From the NCBI GenBank assembly GCA_036504095.1, contig DASXVS010000002.1:1-64000 (forward strand): 64,000 nucleotides of DNA, given 5' to 3'. Origin of the DNA: Armatimonadota bacterium (GTDB taxonomy: Bacteria > Armatimonadota > DTGP01 > JAKQQT01). The notes beneath the pieces were generated by a model that saw only the letters and a program-made list of their open reading frames with translations, was not told the origin of the DNA and did not search any database. This document shows, one piece after another, positions 17,637-26,141 of the stretch. Position 1 is the first letter of the stretch; each line of letters starts with the position of its first letter. A program made the position numbers and the translations under genes.

Positions 17637-17806
17637 GGAGGTTGGATGCCGTCCTGGCGCATCCAACCTCCGACTGTGCCGGGCAGAGCGGCCCGACCTA
17701 CCAAGCTGGAAGTTGGAGAATGGATGTTGGAGGTTGGATGCCTCGACAGAGCATCCAACCTCTCGTCTCCTGTCTCCTGTCTCCTGTCTCCCCTCTCCTG
17801 CTTCCT
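17637..17806. repeat. Cluster of inverted and tandem repeats before the M2/M3 peptidase gene
   Basis: Two hairpins share the same word: 17637-17649 with 17659-17671 (GGAGGTTGGATGC arms) and 17730-17741 with 17751-17762 (GAGGTTGGATGC arms). Between them is one copy of a 47-base dispersed repeat (17680-17726). From 17764 to 17806 follows a tandem tract of GTCTCCT-like 7-base units. The peptidase start is 12 bases further on. Together with the prepilin remnant this accounts for the gap 17349-17817. Confidence 0.8.
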
Positions 17807-17817
17807 ATACTGTCCGT

Positions 17818-19416
17818 ATGACACAAGACACTTCATTCCGCGCCTTCCTCGAAGGCCACCTGAACACCGTGATGCCCCTCGCGAAGGAGCTGAACCTCGT
17901 TTCCTGGGACGCCGCCTGCACCGGATCGCCGGAAGCCGAGGCCAGCCTGGAAAAGCTCGATATCGCCTACCAGACCATCTACGCCGACCCCGCCAACTAC
18001 AAACGCCTGAAAGCGATGGCGGCCGGCCCTTGGGACGATCCGCTGCTTCAGCGCCAGCACAAACTGCTGCTCGATGAGTTCACCGGACTGCAGATCGCCC
18101 CGGAGGACATCGTGGCCCTCGCGGCGCTGGATACGAAGCTCCGCACACTTTTCAACACGCACCGCGGCAGCGTGGGCGGCAAGCCGGTATCCGACAACGA
18201 AATCAAGCAAATCCTGCACGAAAGCGATGACTCCGCGCTGCGAAAGGAAGCGTGGGAGACGAGCAAATCCATCGGCGCCCTGGCCTCGGAAACGATCCTT
18301 GAGGCGGTTTGCCTCCGCAACAAAGTGGCCCGCAAGCTGGGTTACCCGGATTTCTACACGATGCGGATTTCGTTGGACGATCTGGACGTGGAGAGCGTGT
18401 ACACTGTCCTTGGCGAGTTGGAAGCAGCTTCGGACGGTCCGTGGACGCGCGCCAAAGCCACCCTGGACCAGCGGCTGAGCAAGCGGTTCGGCGTGCCGGT
18501 CGACGGCCTCTGCCCGTGGCACTACCAGGACCCGTTCTTCCAGGAAGCGCCGGCCTCGGATGCGGATCTCGACTCGTTTTTCCAGGGCAAGGATCTGGAG
18601 GAAGCCGCGAAGGCCTTCTTCGGCGAAATGGGCCTGCCCGTGGATGCGATCCTCGCCCGCAGCGACCTCTATGAGCGGCCCGGCAAGAATCAGCATGCCT
18701 TCTGCACGGATATCGACAAGCGTGGAGACATCCGCACGCTCTGCAATCTGACTTCCAATGCGCAGAGCATGGGAACCCTGTGCCACGAACTGGGCCACGC
18801 GACCTATGACGACGGCCTGAACAAGGACCTGCCGTGGGTCCTCTCCGGCGCCGCGCACGGCCTGACCACCGAAGGCATCGCGATCCTGATGGAGTATTTC
18901 CCGCGCAAGGGGAAATGGCTGGAGACCTACGTCGGCGCCGATCCGGCCGCCGCCGCGCGGGCTGAAGCGCTTTCAGCGCGCAGTCAGGCCGTCGCCGACC
19001 TCGTAACCGTGCGCTGGTTCCTGGTCATGTGCCACTTCGAGCGAGGGCTGTATGCTAACCCGGATCAGGACGTCAACGCCCTCTGGTGGAACCTGGTGGA
19101 GCGGTTCCAGCGCGTGAAATGCCCCGACGGACGGAATGCGCCGGACTGGGCGGCAAAGATCCACACTGCGCTCTGGCCGGTCTACTACCACCTGTACCCG
19201 CTTGGCGGCGTCGCGGCCAGCATGTGGCGCGCCGTGATGCGCAAATCGTATCCGATGGCGGCGGAAGGCCTGGCCGATCCCGCGTTCGGCGCCTACCTGC
19301 GCGAGGAGGTCTTCGCACCGGGAGCCAGCGTGAACTGGCAGGCCCTGATCGAATGCTCTACCGGTGAACCACTCACCACCCGGCATTGGGCCGAGGAGTG
19401 GGATTCCGCCGTCTAG
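17818..19416 (+). CDS. Zinc metallopeptidase of the M2/M3 superfamily
   Basis: A 532-residue gluzincin peptidase. The zinc motif is HELGH (H323, E324, H327), with the third ligand glutamate in LTTEGIAIL about 28 residues later, the spacing seen in M2 (ACE-like) and M3 peptidases. No signal peptide is seen, so a cytoplasmic oligopeptidase or dipeptidyl carboxypeptidase is likely. The helical N-terminal half and the late YYHLYPLGGVAASMW block also fit this superfamily. The ATG at 17818 is the first after the repeat tract; the frame upstream only translates repeat sequence. Confidence 0.8.
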   Translation: MTQDTSFRAFLEGHLNTVMPLAKELNLVSWDAACTGSPEAEASLEKLDIAYQTIYADPANYKRLKAMAAGPWDDPLLQRQHKLLLDEFTGLQIAPEDIVALAALDTKLRTLFNTHRGSVGGKPVSDNEIKQILHESDDSALRKEAWETSKSIGALASETILEAVCLRNKVARKLGYPDFYTMRISLDDLDVESVYTVLGELEAASDGPWTRAKATLDQRLSKRFGVPVDGLCPWHYQDPFFQEAPASDADLDSFFQGKDLEEAAKAFFGEMGLPVDAILARSDLYERPGKNQHAFCTDIDKRGDIRTLCNLTSNAQSMGTLCHELGHATYDDGLNKDLPWVLSGAAHGLTTEGIAILMEYFPRKGKWLETYVGADPAAAARAEALSARSQAVADLVTVRWFLVMCHFERGLYANPDQDVNALWWNLVERFQRVKCPDGRNAPDWAAKIHTALWPVYYHLYPLGGVAASMWRAVMRKSYPMAAEGLADPAFGAYLREEVFAPGASVNWQALIECSTGEPLTTRHWAEEWDSAV

Positions 19417-19446
19417 GGTCCGGAGGCCAGTGAACAAACCGGAACC

Positions 19447-20013
19447 ATGTTGTTAAAAACGGATAATCCCATCCGCAAGAGCGCAATGGTCTGGGCCGCC
19501 TCGCCGCTGCTCCTGTTCTTTCTGGCTTACCGTGCCCTAGGGCCTGACCCCAGGCATACAGCCACGTCCCTCCCGATGCTGGGCGTCCTGCTCGGCATAC
19601 TTCTGGTAGTCTACGCCGCGCGGTGTGTGCGCCTCCTCCGGATGAGGCGAGAGGATGCGGGCAACTGGGTCGGGTTCCTCTTCCTCTCGCTGTTCGTCCT
19701 GTGCGCCCTGCTGCTCAGTTTCACGACAGTGTACCGGACCGTCGGCCTGTACCCGCCGGCCTCAGACGCCCCGGTGAAGTCGGGGGCAGCCGTTGCGAAA
19801 GCCGACGGTTCCCCCGTCTGCCGGGAACCCGGACCCTGCCTCTACTTCGCCGTTACCACGTGGACAACCGTGGGCTATGGCGACTACACACCGACCCCAG
19901 CAGCCCGAACGTACGCTGCACTGGAAGCCATGATTGGCTATCTCTTCATGGCTTTCTTCATCCCCACCCTGATCCACGCCACGACGACATTCGGGTGTCC
20001 CGAACGGGATTAG
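19447..20013 (+). CDS. Two-pore-helix potassium channel (Ion_trans_2 type)
   Basis: A 188-residue inner-membrane protein with about four membrane segments. The last two flank a pore loop with the potassium selectivity filter TTVGYGD (residues 140-146) followed by YTPTPAARTYAALEAMIGYLFMAFF. Such proteins form tetrameric K+ channels. There is no C-terminal RCK or cyclic-nucleotide domain, so gating is unknown. Two extra N-terminal membrane segments distinguish it from minimal KcsA-like channels. Confidence 0.88.
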   Translation: MLLKTDNPIRKSAMVWAASPLLLFFLAYRALGPDPRHTATSLPMLGVLLGILLVVYAARCVRLLRMRREDAGNWVGFLFLSLFVLCALLLSFTTVYRTVGLYPPASDAPVKSGAAVAKADGSPVCREPGPCLYFAVTTWTTVGYGDYTPTPAARTYAALEAMIGYLFMAFFIPTLIHATTTFGCPERD

Positions 20014-20159
20014 CCCGCTTCAACCGCGAAGCCTCACCATCACGCGGAACTACTAGACCTTCTTTATGATTGCTATAACACGGGTCTATAACCCGTGGCC
20101 ATGCGCCCAACCGGCAAATGGCACAGATTTGCAGCAAGTTCACTCAGAGGAGGTTTGAT

Positions 20160-20429
20160 ATGGCGAGTTATATGCTCGTACGGCATAAGGTTCGAGACTT
20201 CTCGGAATGGAAACCGGGATACGACGCACACCAGCCAAAGCGCCTGGCAGCGGGTCTCACCGACAAGAAACTGCTCCGAAGCGCGGATGATCCGAACGAG
20301 GTTATTCTGCTGTTTGAGGCGGCTGACCTCGACCGCGCGAAGGCCTTTGCGGAATCCGCCGACCTGAAGGAAACCATGCAGAATGTCGGGGTGATTGATA
20401 AACCGGACGTTTACTTCCTCAACGGCTGA
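20160..20429 (+). CDS. Small conserved protein, probable dimeric alpha/beta-barrel
   Basis: An 89-residue protein starting MASYMLVRHKVRDFSEWKPGYD behind a strong AGAGGAGG site. The strand-helix pattern and the xVxDFxxWKxxYD opening resemble small ferredoxin-like dimeric proteins related to antibiotic biosynthesis monooxygenases, but no catalytic residue can be named. It is followed 13 bases later by an NTF2-like protein, probably in one operon. Confidence 0.65.
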   Translation: MASYMLVRHKVRDFSEWKPGYDAHQPKRLAAGLTDKKLLRSADDPNEVILLFEAADLDRAKAFAESADLKETMQNVGVIDKPDVYFLNG

Positions 20430-20442
20430 ACAGGAGATGGGT

Positions 20443-20862
20443 ATGTCAACGGAAGACGAAGTGCGAAATGCGTCCGAGCTGTTCTACGCGGCGTTGAATT
20501 CTATGGTGAATGGGGATGCGACTCCCCTTGCGGGCATTTGGTCTCACAGCGCGAGTGTGTCCGCGATGCATCCCATCGGCGGCCGGCACGTTGGGTGGGA
20601 TCAGGTTCGCGGATCTTTCGAGCAGGTTGGCCGGATCGCTTCTCAGGGGAAGGTTGGCCTGGAAGATCAGATTCTTCAGGTCGCCGGGGATGCGGCCTGG
20701 GAAGTGGGGATTGAGCGCGGTCAAGCCATGATGGCTGGCCACCATGTTGATATCGACCAACGCGTCACGAACATCTATCGCCGCGAAGGCGGGGTGTGGA
20801 AAATCGTCCATCACCACACGGATGTCTCTCCGGCGATGCTGGGTGTTGTCAGCGGCTTGTAG
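20443..20862 (+). CDS. SnoaL/DUF4440-like NTF2-fold protein
   Basis: A 139-residue NTF2-fold protein. Features are the N-terminal helix (VRNASELFYAALNSMVNGD), the IWSHSASVSAMHPIGGRHVGWDQV block and the C-terminal strands ending IYRREGGVWKIVHHHTDVSPAM, typical of calcium/calmodulin kinase association-domain or SnoaL-like families. The ATG at 20443 is preceded by AGGAG with a six-base spacer; the ATG at 20437 would sit directly on that site. Ligand or reaction unknown. Confidence 0.75.
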   Translation: MSTEDEVRNASELFYAALNSMVNGDATPLAGIWSHSASVSAMHPIGGRHVGWDQVRGSFEQVGRIASQGKVGLEDQILQVAGDAAWEVGIERGQAMMAGHHVDIDQRVTNIYRREGGVWKIVHHHTDVSPAMLGVVSGL

Positions 20863-20898
20863 GGGCCGCCCGCGGGCCCGGCCGTGGTAATCATCATT

Positions 20899-20934
20899 CT
20901 GAGTGTGGCGCCTGGTACCAGGCGCCACACTCAG
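20899..20934. terminator. Perfect 36-bp palindrome between convergent genes
   Basis: The sequence CTGAGTGTGGCGCCTG is followed by GTAC and its exact reverse complement. It sits between the NTF2-like gene (plus) and the DUF4838 gene (minus, ending at 21005). A cruciform or a shared terminator hairpin is possible; no T-tract is present on either side. Confidence 0.7.
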
Positions 20935-21004
20935 CCCCGCCGGATGCACCGGTGTCTGTACAGACAACCTGCCGAAGGAGCACTCAGCGCTCATCGTTTC
21001 CCGG

Positions 21005-22750
21005 TCATTCCCCGATGCGTTTCAGGAACTCCGACACCGGTTCCCCCTCGCGGATCTGAGTAATGCCGTACAGCCTGATTTTGGCGGCCAGCGTCTTGCC
21101 AATCGGTTCCGTTGCCCCGGAAGGAACGTAAGTCGCCCCCCGGCGCATGCAGAGCACGTACTCCAACGCGAGGCGCGCGCGGTCCACCTCTTCAAGAACG
21201 GGAGGATTGCCCGCGGCAGATTTCTCCGCGTCGTTGAACAGTCCGATCCCCTTGTCCAGCGTTGCGTCAGCCAGGTACGCGGCGGTCGGTGGGTCGTAAA
21301 TGCGGACTTCCATCTTGCGGTCGGCGCGCGGTCCGGCGTGCAGCAGGTCGAGCCATTCCTTGACCATTGGCGCGGCGGGTCCATAGACGCCATCCAGGTA
21401 TTCCGAAATGAGCGGCTTCGCCTTCAGGGATGGGTTCAACATCAGCTTCGCCGTCAGCCACGCCTTCAGTTCGGCCATCTCTCCACCGCCGCCCGGAGCG
21501 TAGGCGCCTTCATAGAACAGGCCGACGACTCCCGTCTTCTTGAACAGCGGGATATCCGCCGCGAGTTCGTCGAGGTCCGGCAGCGGTTGCAGGTAGTTCG
21601 CAAAGTTGGTGCAGTAGTGCCATACGTAGAGCTGGTCGGTGATCTTCGCCCATGCCTTGAGATTGGCGAGGGCCGACTTGTTCGCGTCGCACCCGTCCAG
21701 CCCGTGTCCGAAACAGGCGCTGATGGGGGCGATCCGGATTCGCACGTTGGCGCGCGGCTTCACCAGTGTGGGCGGCTTTTCCGACCACTGGTAGGCCAGC
21801 GTGTCGATGAGAATGTTGGGATACTCCTTGCCCACCTCCTCGGCCACGTCGTTGACGAACCGGAGTAGCACGCCGCTGGGCGCCCCTTCCTCAGTCTCCA
21901 CCGCCTTGCAGACCGGGCATTGGCAGTTGCCGTCCGTATCGTTCTGGGACACAGAGAAGATGGTAGCCTCGGGGTGCTCGCGGACCCACGTTTTCACCTG
22001 TTCGACCGCGATCTTGAGCACATCCGGGTTCGTCAGGCAAAGCTGCTTGTCCGCGACGCGCTTGCCGCCGATCATACTGAAATACTCGGGGTGGCCAGCG
22101 AAGTACTTGTCCGGCGGGACCAACTGGCTGAACGTGTGCACGAACGGGTAGTAGACCATCCGGCCGCCCTGCGCATCGGTAAGACGCTGGCTGTTGCCGT
22201 TAGTACGGTTGCGCGCCGCCCATGAGGCGTCGAAAGCCTCCGTCCAGAACGGCTCCCGGTACTCAAAGGCCGGCTTCTGGCGGATGTTGAGCGTTGGGAC
22301 GGTGATGGTGGCAGCCTTTGGGACCTTCGTCACGCGCGTGTTGTACCAGCGCACACCCAGAACTTCCTCCAGGAGGGCATAGCAGCCATACAGGGCGCCG
22401 CGCTTGCCGCCGCCGGAGATGACTATGGAGTTCCTCTCCGTGCGGATGCGGAACTCCTCTTCGCCAAGCTTCGAGTCCGCGTAAACGATGATGCTTGCGG
22501 AACGGCGAAGGCTTTCCTGTTCCTTGGGATCGCCTGGCACATTGCCATCGATAATAGTAACCGTGGCGCCGGAGATCTCGTGGATGAACCGCTGGATTTC
22601 CTCCGCGCCGAGGCGCATCGAAGGCGTCCGGTCGGAGGGCAGGGCAATGTAAGCGGCGGGCACGCCGTCCTTCACTATGGTGATCCCCTTCGCCGCGACC
22701 GGCGCGACGGCGAGGCAGACGAACAACTGCAACATCAGCAGGCGTGTCAT
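21005..22750 (-). CDS. Exported DUF4838 (alpha-glucuronidase-like) protein
   Basis: A 581-residue protein with a signal peptide (MTRLLMLQLFVCLAVAPVAA). It matches the DUF4838 layout: an N-terminal glycohydrolase-family-20-like beta domain (LGAEEIQRFIHEISGATVTI, GGGKRGALYGCYALLEEVLGVRW), then the domain with FSVSQNDTDGNCQCPVCKAVE and GLFYEGAYAPGGGGEMAELKAW. DUF4838 proteins are thought to be carbohydrate-active but are little characterised. It is monocistronic. Periplasmic or extracellular polysaccharide breakdown is inference. Confidence 0.8.
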   Translation of the reverse strand: MTRLLMLQLFVCLAVAPVAAKGITIVKDGVPAAYIALPSDRTPSMRLGAEEIQRFIHEISGATVTIIDGNVPGDPKEQESLRRSASIIVYADSKLGEEEFRIRTERNSIVISGGGKRGALYGCYALLEEVLGVRWYNTRVTKVPKAATITVPTLNIRQKPAFEYREPFWTEAFDASWAARNRTNGNSQRLTDAQGGRMVYYPFVHTFSQLVPPDKYFAGHPEYFSMIGGKRVADKQLCLTNPDVLKIAVEQVKTWVREHPEATIFSVSQNDTDGNCQCPVCKAVETEEGAPSGVLLRFVNDVAEEVGKEYPNILIDTLAYQWSEKPPTLVKPRANVRIRIAPISACFGHGLDGCDANKSALANLKAWAKITDQLYVWHYCTNFANYLQPLPDLDELAADIPLFKKTGVVGLFYEGAYAPGGGGEMAELKAWLTAKLMLNPSLKAKPLISEYLDGVYGPAAPMVKEWLDLLHAGPRADRKMEVRIYDPPTAAYLADATLDKGIGLFNDAEKSAAGNPPVLEEVDRARLALEYVLCMRRGATYVPSGATEPIGKTLAAKIRLYGITQIREGEPVSEFLKRIGE

Positions 22751-22795
22751 CGAGCTTATCCCCTTTCGCTTGCGGAACCCGAAACTCTACGAGCG

Positions 22796-22804
22796 TGGTA
22801 TAAT
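22796..22804 (+). promoter_or_regulatory. Extended -10 promoter for the Uma2 gene
   Basis: TGGTATAAT lies 42 bases before the ATG at 22846 and matches the extended -10 consensus exactly. No -35 hexamer at the expected spacing is convincing. Confidence 0.6.
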
Positions 22805-22845
22805 AATGCTATCGGTTGCCAGGGAAGCCCATCAGGAGACCACCG

Positions 22846-23478
22846 ATGATCGAAACAATAGAAAGACCACCCAACCCGGAGATTCCCGAAACGAACGGCG
22901 CCATGCCGGAACGCAGGTTCACGCGCGCGGAATACCACCGCGCGGCGGAGACAGGCGTGTTCGCGCCGGACGAACGTCTTGAACTCCTGTGGGGAAGAGT
23001 GGTGACGAAAATGAGTCCGATGAGCAGCGCCCATGCGATGGGTATTCGCGCGGTTGCGGAAGCACTCGACGAAGCATTCGGAGAGGGCTTTGACATCCGG
23101 CAGCAACTGCCGGCCTTCGCGGGGGAGAAGAGCGAACCCGAGCCGGACATTTGCGTTCTGCCGGGATCGTGGCGGGACTACCCCGCCCATCCCCAGTTGA
23201 ACCGAGCCGTTCTGGTCGTCGAAATCGCGGACACCTCGCTCCGCTTCGACCGAGGAATCAAGGCGGCGCTCTACGCGGAAGCCGGCGTGCGCGATTACTG
23301 GGTGCTGAACCTCACCAACCGTACGCTGGAGGTATTCCGGGACCCGGCCCCCTTGCCGGACACGCCAAGCGGATTCGCCTACCGTACCTGCACAGTGTAT
23401 ACGACAGACCTCACTGTATCCCCACTGGAGCGCCCGGACGCCGTCATCCCCGTGCAGAGCTTGTTCCCCGGCGAGTGA
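22846..23478 (+). CDS. Uma2-family (DUF820) putative endonuclease
   Basis: A 210-residue Uma2/DUF820 protein with a restriction-endonuclease-like core. Characteristic blocks are RFTRAEYHRAAETGVFAPDERLELLWGRV, EPEPDICVLPG (the PD of a PD-(D/E)XK-type site) and VLVVEIADTSLRFDRGIKAALYAEAGVRDYWVLNL (E-x-K-like). AGGAG precedes the ATG at 22846. These proteins are abundant in cyanobacteria and Armatimonadota-like genomes; their role is unsettled. It is a single gene. Confidence 0.88.
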   Translation: MIETIERPPNPEIPETNGAMPERRFTRAEYHRAAETGVFAPDERLELLWGRVVTKMSPMSSAHAMGIRAVAEALDEAFGEGFDIRQQLPAFAGEKSEPEPDICVLPGSWRDYPAHPQLNRAVLVVEIADTSLRFDRGIKAALYAEAGVRDYWVLNLTNRTLEVFRDPAPLPDTPSGFAYRTCTVYTTDLTVSPLERPDAVIPVQSLFPGE

Positions 23479-23542
23479 AGCGGGTGGACGGAGCGATCTG
23501 CCACCGTTGTTCCGACCCGTACGGGCCGGAACCCCCAACAGG

Positions 23543-24259
23543 CTACGCGATCGCGCGGCGGGCGCGTCTCTCAGCAATCTTCGCGCGGATGGCGCCGGCT
23601 ACCCAGACTCCCATAAGCGTCCAGGCGATGTAGATCAGCAGTTCCAGAATGATCATCCAGTCGCCATAGACTACGTATTGGGGGTGTAGCGTGGACGAGG
23701 TCCTTACGCTGAACCCGGACTGCCAACCGTTCCAGATGTGACCCGACCATTCTGAACCGGCGGTCCGGCGTAACATGCCAACCAGCTGCCACGAATCGAA
23801 AGCGCTCAATACCGATGCTACGAGGCCCCCTGCCAGAACAGCCCGCCGTGGGAAAACCGCAGTCACGACGAAACCAGCGATGAGGAAGACGGCCAAGCCG
23901 CCTATCATCATTTCCCCCATAAGCGCGTGCATGACGCCCAAGCGCGGATTGATTGACACGTAGTAGATGCTGTACACCCGCTGCGCGATCAGAAGAAGCG
24001 CCACCGTCCACGCGATCACCTTCATCGGCTGAAGATACGCCAGGCGGAACCGCAGCGCCACACGCCAGGCGGGGCCGAATTCTGCGACGGCCAGGCTTTC
24101 GGCTTCGCTGCGACCCATGCCGTTCGACATGTGAGCCGATGCCCGATCCTGAAGATGCGCTTCAGTTTCGGCGATGATGCGTTCCATTACCTCCGGGCGA
24201 AGGTGCAGCCGGTTACGAAGGTCGGAAACGTAGGAGGCGATGTCGTTCTGTGTTTTCAT
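23543..24259 (-). CDS. Membrane protein with permease-prefix domain, PadR partner
   Basis: A 238-residue protein. Residues 1-75 (MKTQNDIASYVSDLRNRL to GPAWRVALRFR) form a helical permease-prefix (HAAS-type) domain typical of membrane proteins encoded next to PadR regulators. Four to five membrane segments follow, ending in an Arg/Lys-rich tail (RAKIAERRARRAIA). The start ATG overlaps the padR stop by four bases. An upstream extension of the same frame runs through padR and was discarded. Transport substrate, if any, unknown. Confidence 0.8.
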   Translation of the reverse strand: MKTQNDIASYVSDLRNRLHLRPEVMERIIAETEAHLQDRASAHMSNGMGRSEAESLAVAEFGPAWRVALRFRLAYLQPMKVIAWTVALLLIAQRVYSIYYVSINPRLGVMHALMGEMMIGGLAVFLIAGFVVTAVFPRRAVLAGGLVASVLSAFDSWQLVGMLRRTAGSEWSGHIWNGWQSGFSVRTSSTLHPQYVVYGDWMIILELLIYIAWTLMGVWVAGAIRAKIAERRARRAIA

Positions 24260-24579
24260 AGTGCTCCTTGAAGTACGGCGTCCACGCCTTTGGAAAATGT
24301 GCGCCACTCTTGACGCTGTTTCGCCAGCGATTTGTGCCCGGTTGTGGTGACCGAATACACGCGGCGTTTGCGACCGGCCTCGATGGACCAGTCGCTCTCC
24401 AGTAGACCCAGCCGCTCCAGACGGTGCAGAGCCGGGTAGATGGTCCCTTCCTGGAGATCGAACGCCCCGGCGCTCCGCGCGCGAAGCCGCTCGATGATTG
24501 CATAGCCGTGTGCAGGCTGATGCTCGATGGCCGCCAGGATCAACGCGTCCAGGTGACCTTTCAGTGATTCGTTGCTCAT
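24256..24579 (-). CDS. PadR-family transcriptional regulator
   Basis: A 107-residue winged-helix repressor of the PadR family. The diagnostic block HGYAIIERLRARSAGAFDLQEGTIYPALHRLERLGLLESDW is complete, followed by the RRVYSVTTTGHKSL wing. It has only a short C-terminal helix, like the small PadR-s2 type. It overlaps the membrane protein gene, and such pairs are usually autoregulated. A dyad lies in its promoter (24593-24613). Confidence 0.92.
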   Translation of the reverse strand: MSNESLKGHLDALILAAIEHQPAHGYAIIERLRARSAGAFDLQEGTIYPALHRLERLGLLESDWSIEAGRKRRVYSVTTTGHKSLAKQRQEWRTFSKGVDAVLQGAL

Positions 24580-24586
24580 ACCTGAG

Positions 24587-24616
24587 ATTATAACACTTGG
24601 TAACGCTAGGTGTCAA
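24587..24616 (-). promoter_or_regulatory. Promoter and putative PadR operator, leaderless start
   Basis: On the minus strand TTGACA (24616-24611) and TATAAT (24592-24587) are both perfect consensus with an 18-base spacer. The -10 ends only seven bases before the padR ATG, so the transcript should start at or next to the start codon. The spacer is an imperfect dyad, ACACCTAG to CCAAGTGT (24613-24593), a good candidate operator for PadR itself. Confidence 0.75.
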
Positions 24617-24670
24617 GGACTCTCCAACATTATCAAATGCTGCGCTTATGGACCGCACTCAACACAGGTT

Positions 24671-24676
24671 TTGACA
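24671..24676 (+). promoter_or_regulatory. Possible -35 element upstream of ffh
   Basis: TTGACA at this position is a perfect -35 hexamer, but the region 17-18 bases further on (CACAAAAT) is a poor -10. It lies upstream of the ffh leader hairpin. Confidence 0.3.
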
Positions 24677-24717
24677 TGCCCACCCCCCTTTGCCACAAAA
24701 TGGGAAGTTGTGCCAGA

Positions 24718-24782
24718 AAGGGTCTGGGGTATAGGGTCTAGGGTTTAGCGCCCATACCCTAGACCCCATACCCAAGACCCTT
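24718..24782. repeat. Tandem-word hairpin in the ffh leader (CTAGGGT type)
   Basis: Left arm 24718-24748 and right arm 24752-24782 pair over 31 positions with about four mismatches and a three-base loop. Each arm is built from repeats of a GGGTCTAGGGTATA-like word. It ends 12 bases before the GTG start of ffh, leaving little room for a separate ribosome site. Confidence 0.85.
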
Positions 24783-24794
24783 TACCCTAGACCT

Positions 24795-26141
24795 GTGTTC
24801 GAATCATTAACCGAAAAACTGAATGGCGTGTTTGGCAGGCTCCGCGGGCGCGGACGGCTGTCCGAAGACGATGTGAAGGGCGCGCTTCGTGAGGTCAAGT
24901 TGGCATTGTTGGAGGCGGACGTCCACTTCAAGGTCGTGAAGGACTTTATCGAGGCCGTGCGCGTTCGCTGCGTAGGGGCCGAGGTGTTGGAGCGTCTGGG
25001 CGCCGTCGAGACGGTCGTCAAGATCGTCAATGAGGAGTTGACCAGGCTGCTCGCGGGAGACGGCACGAAGCCGTCGGCGCTGCAGTTCGCGCCGAAGGGC
25101 ATCACGGTCTACATGCTGGTCGGCCTTCAGGGCTCCGGCAAGACGACCACGGCGGCCAAGATCGCTGCTATGCTCCGAAAGAAGGAAGCCAGGCGCCCAG
25201 TCCTGGCCGCCTGCGACGTATATCGTCCCGCCGCTATCCAGCAGTTACAGACGCTTGGCAAGAGCCTGAACGTCCCGGTCTTCAGCCTCGGCGACAAGGC
25301 CGATCCGGTGGATATCGCGAAGGCGGCGATAGAGGACGCGAAGGAACGGGGCGCCGACCTCGTGATCCTGGATACCGCAGGCAGATTGCACATCGACGAA
25401 GTGCTCGTGAAAGAGATACAGCGCATTGAAGAGGCTGTCCAGCCAACGGAAATTCTGCTGGTCGTGGATGCGATGACGGGGCAGGACGCCATCAACGTGG
25501 CGCAGCATTTCTCCGAAGCCGTGGGAATCACCGGCCTCGTGATGACGAAAATGGACGGCGATGCGCGCGGCGGCGCGGCCATCAGCATGCGCGCGGTGAC
25601 CGGCGTGCCGATCAAAGTTGCCGGCGTGGGCGAGAAGCTCGATCAGATCGAGGGCTTTTACCCCGACCGCATGGCCGGCCGGATCCTGGGAATGGGCGAC
25701 GTCCTCTCGCTCATCGAGAGGGTCGAATCGGAGATCGATGAAGAGCAGGCGCTCGCGATGGAGAAGAAACTCCGCGAGGCCCGCTTCGATTTTGAGGACT
25801 ACCTGGCGCAGCTTCAACAGGTGAAGCGTTTGGGGCCAATCGAACAGGTACTTGGCATGATACCCGGTCTTGGCGCCAAGATGAAGGACGTGCAAGTGGA
25901 TGAGAAGCAGCTCGTCCGCATTGAGGCCATCATTCAGAGCATGACGCGGCAGGAGCGGCGGCACCCGGACCTGTTGAACGGGAGCCGAAAGCGCCGCATC
26001 GCCATGGGCAGCGGGACGTCCGTTGAAGAAGTGAACCGCCTGCTGAAGCAGTTCACCCAGATGCGGCAGATGATGAAGAGCTTCGCCGGGATGGAGAAGC
26101 AACTCAAAGGGAAGGGCAAACGCCTTTCGAAGAGGGTCTAG
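24795..26141 (+). CDS. ffh: Signal recognition particle protein Ffh (SRP54)
   Basis: A 448-residue SRP GTPase that binds signal sequences and 4.5S RNA. The N domain includes LSEDDVKGALREVKLALLEADVHFKVV, G1 is GLQGSGKTT (110-118), followed by CDVYRPAAIQQL, DTAGRLHIDE and TKMDGDARGG. The M domain follows GLGAKMKDV and ends in RLLKQFTQMRQMMKSF. The start is GTG. The repeat at 26132 begins inside its last codons. Its partner FtsY is encoded at 57611. Confidence 0.97.
   Translation: MFESLTEKLNGVFGRLRGRGRLSEDDVKGALREVKLALLEADVHFKVVKDFIEAVRVRCVGAEVLERLGAVETVVKIVNEELTRLLAGDGTKPSALQFAPKGITVYMLVGLQGSGKTTTAAKIAAMLRKKEARRPVLAACDVYRPAAIQQLQTLGKSLNVPVFSLGDKADPVDIAKAAIEDAKERGADLVILDTAGRLHIDEVLVKEIQRIEEAVQPTEILLVVDAMTGQDAINVAQHFSEAVGITGLVMTKMDGDARGGAAISMRAVTGVPIKVAGVGEKLDQIEGFYPDRMAGRILGMGDVLSLIERVESEIDEEQALAMEKKLREARFDFEDYLAQLQQVKRLGPIEQVLGMIPGLGAKMKDVQVDEKQLVRIEAIIQSMTRQERRHPDLLNGSRKRRIAMGSGTSVEEVNRLLKQFTQMRQMMKSFAGMEKQLKGKGKRLSKRV

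Noticed and set aside
17764-17806. Possible CRISPR or telomere-like array in the GTCTCCT tract
   Set aside because: Only a short simple 7-base tandem tract without spacers or protein partners.
24718-24782. Telomere-like TAGGG repeats before ffh
   Set aside because: The unit is part of an internal inverted repeat; it is flanked by genes on both sides and is not at a replicon end.
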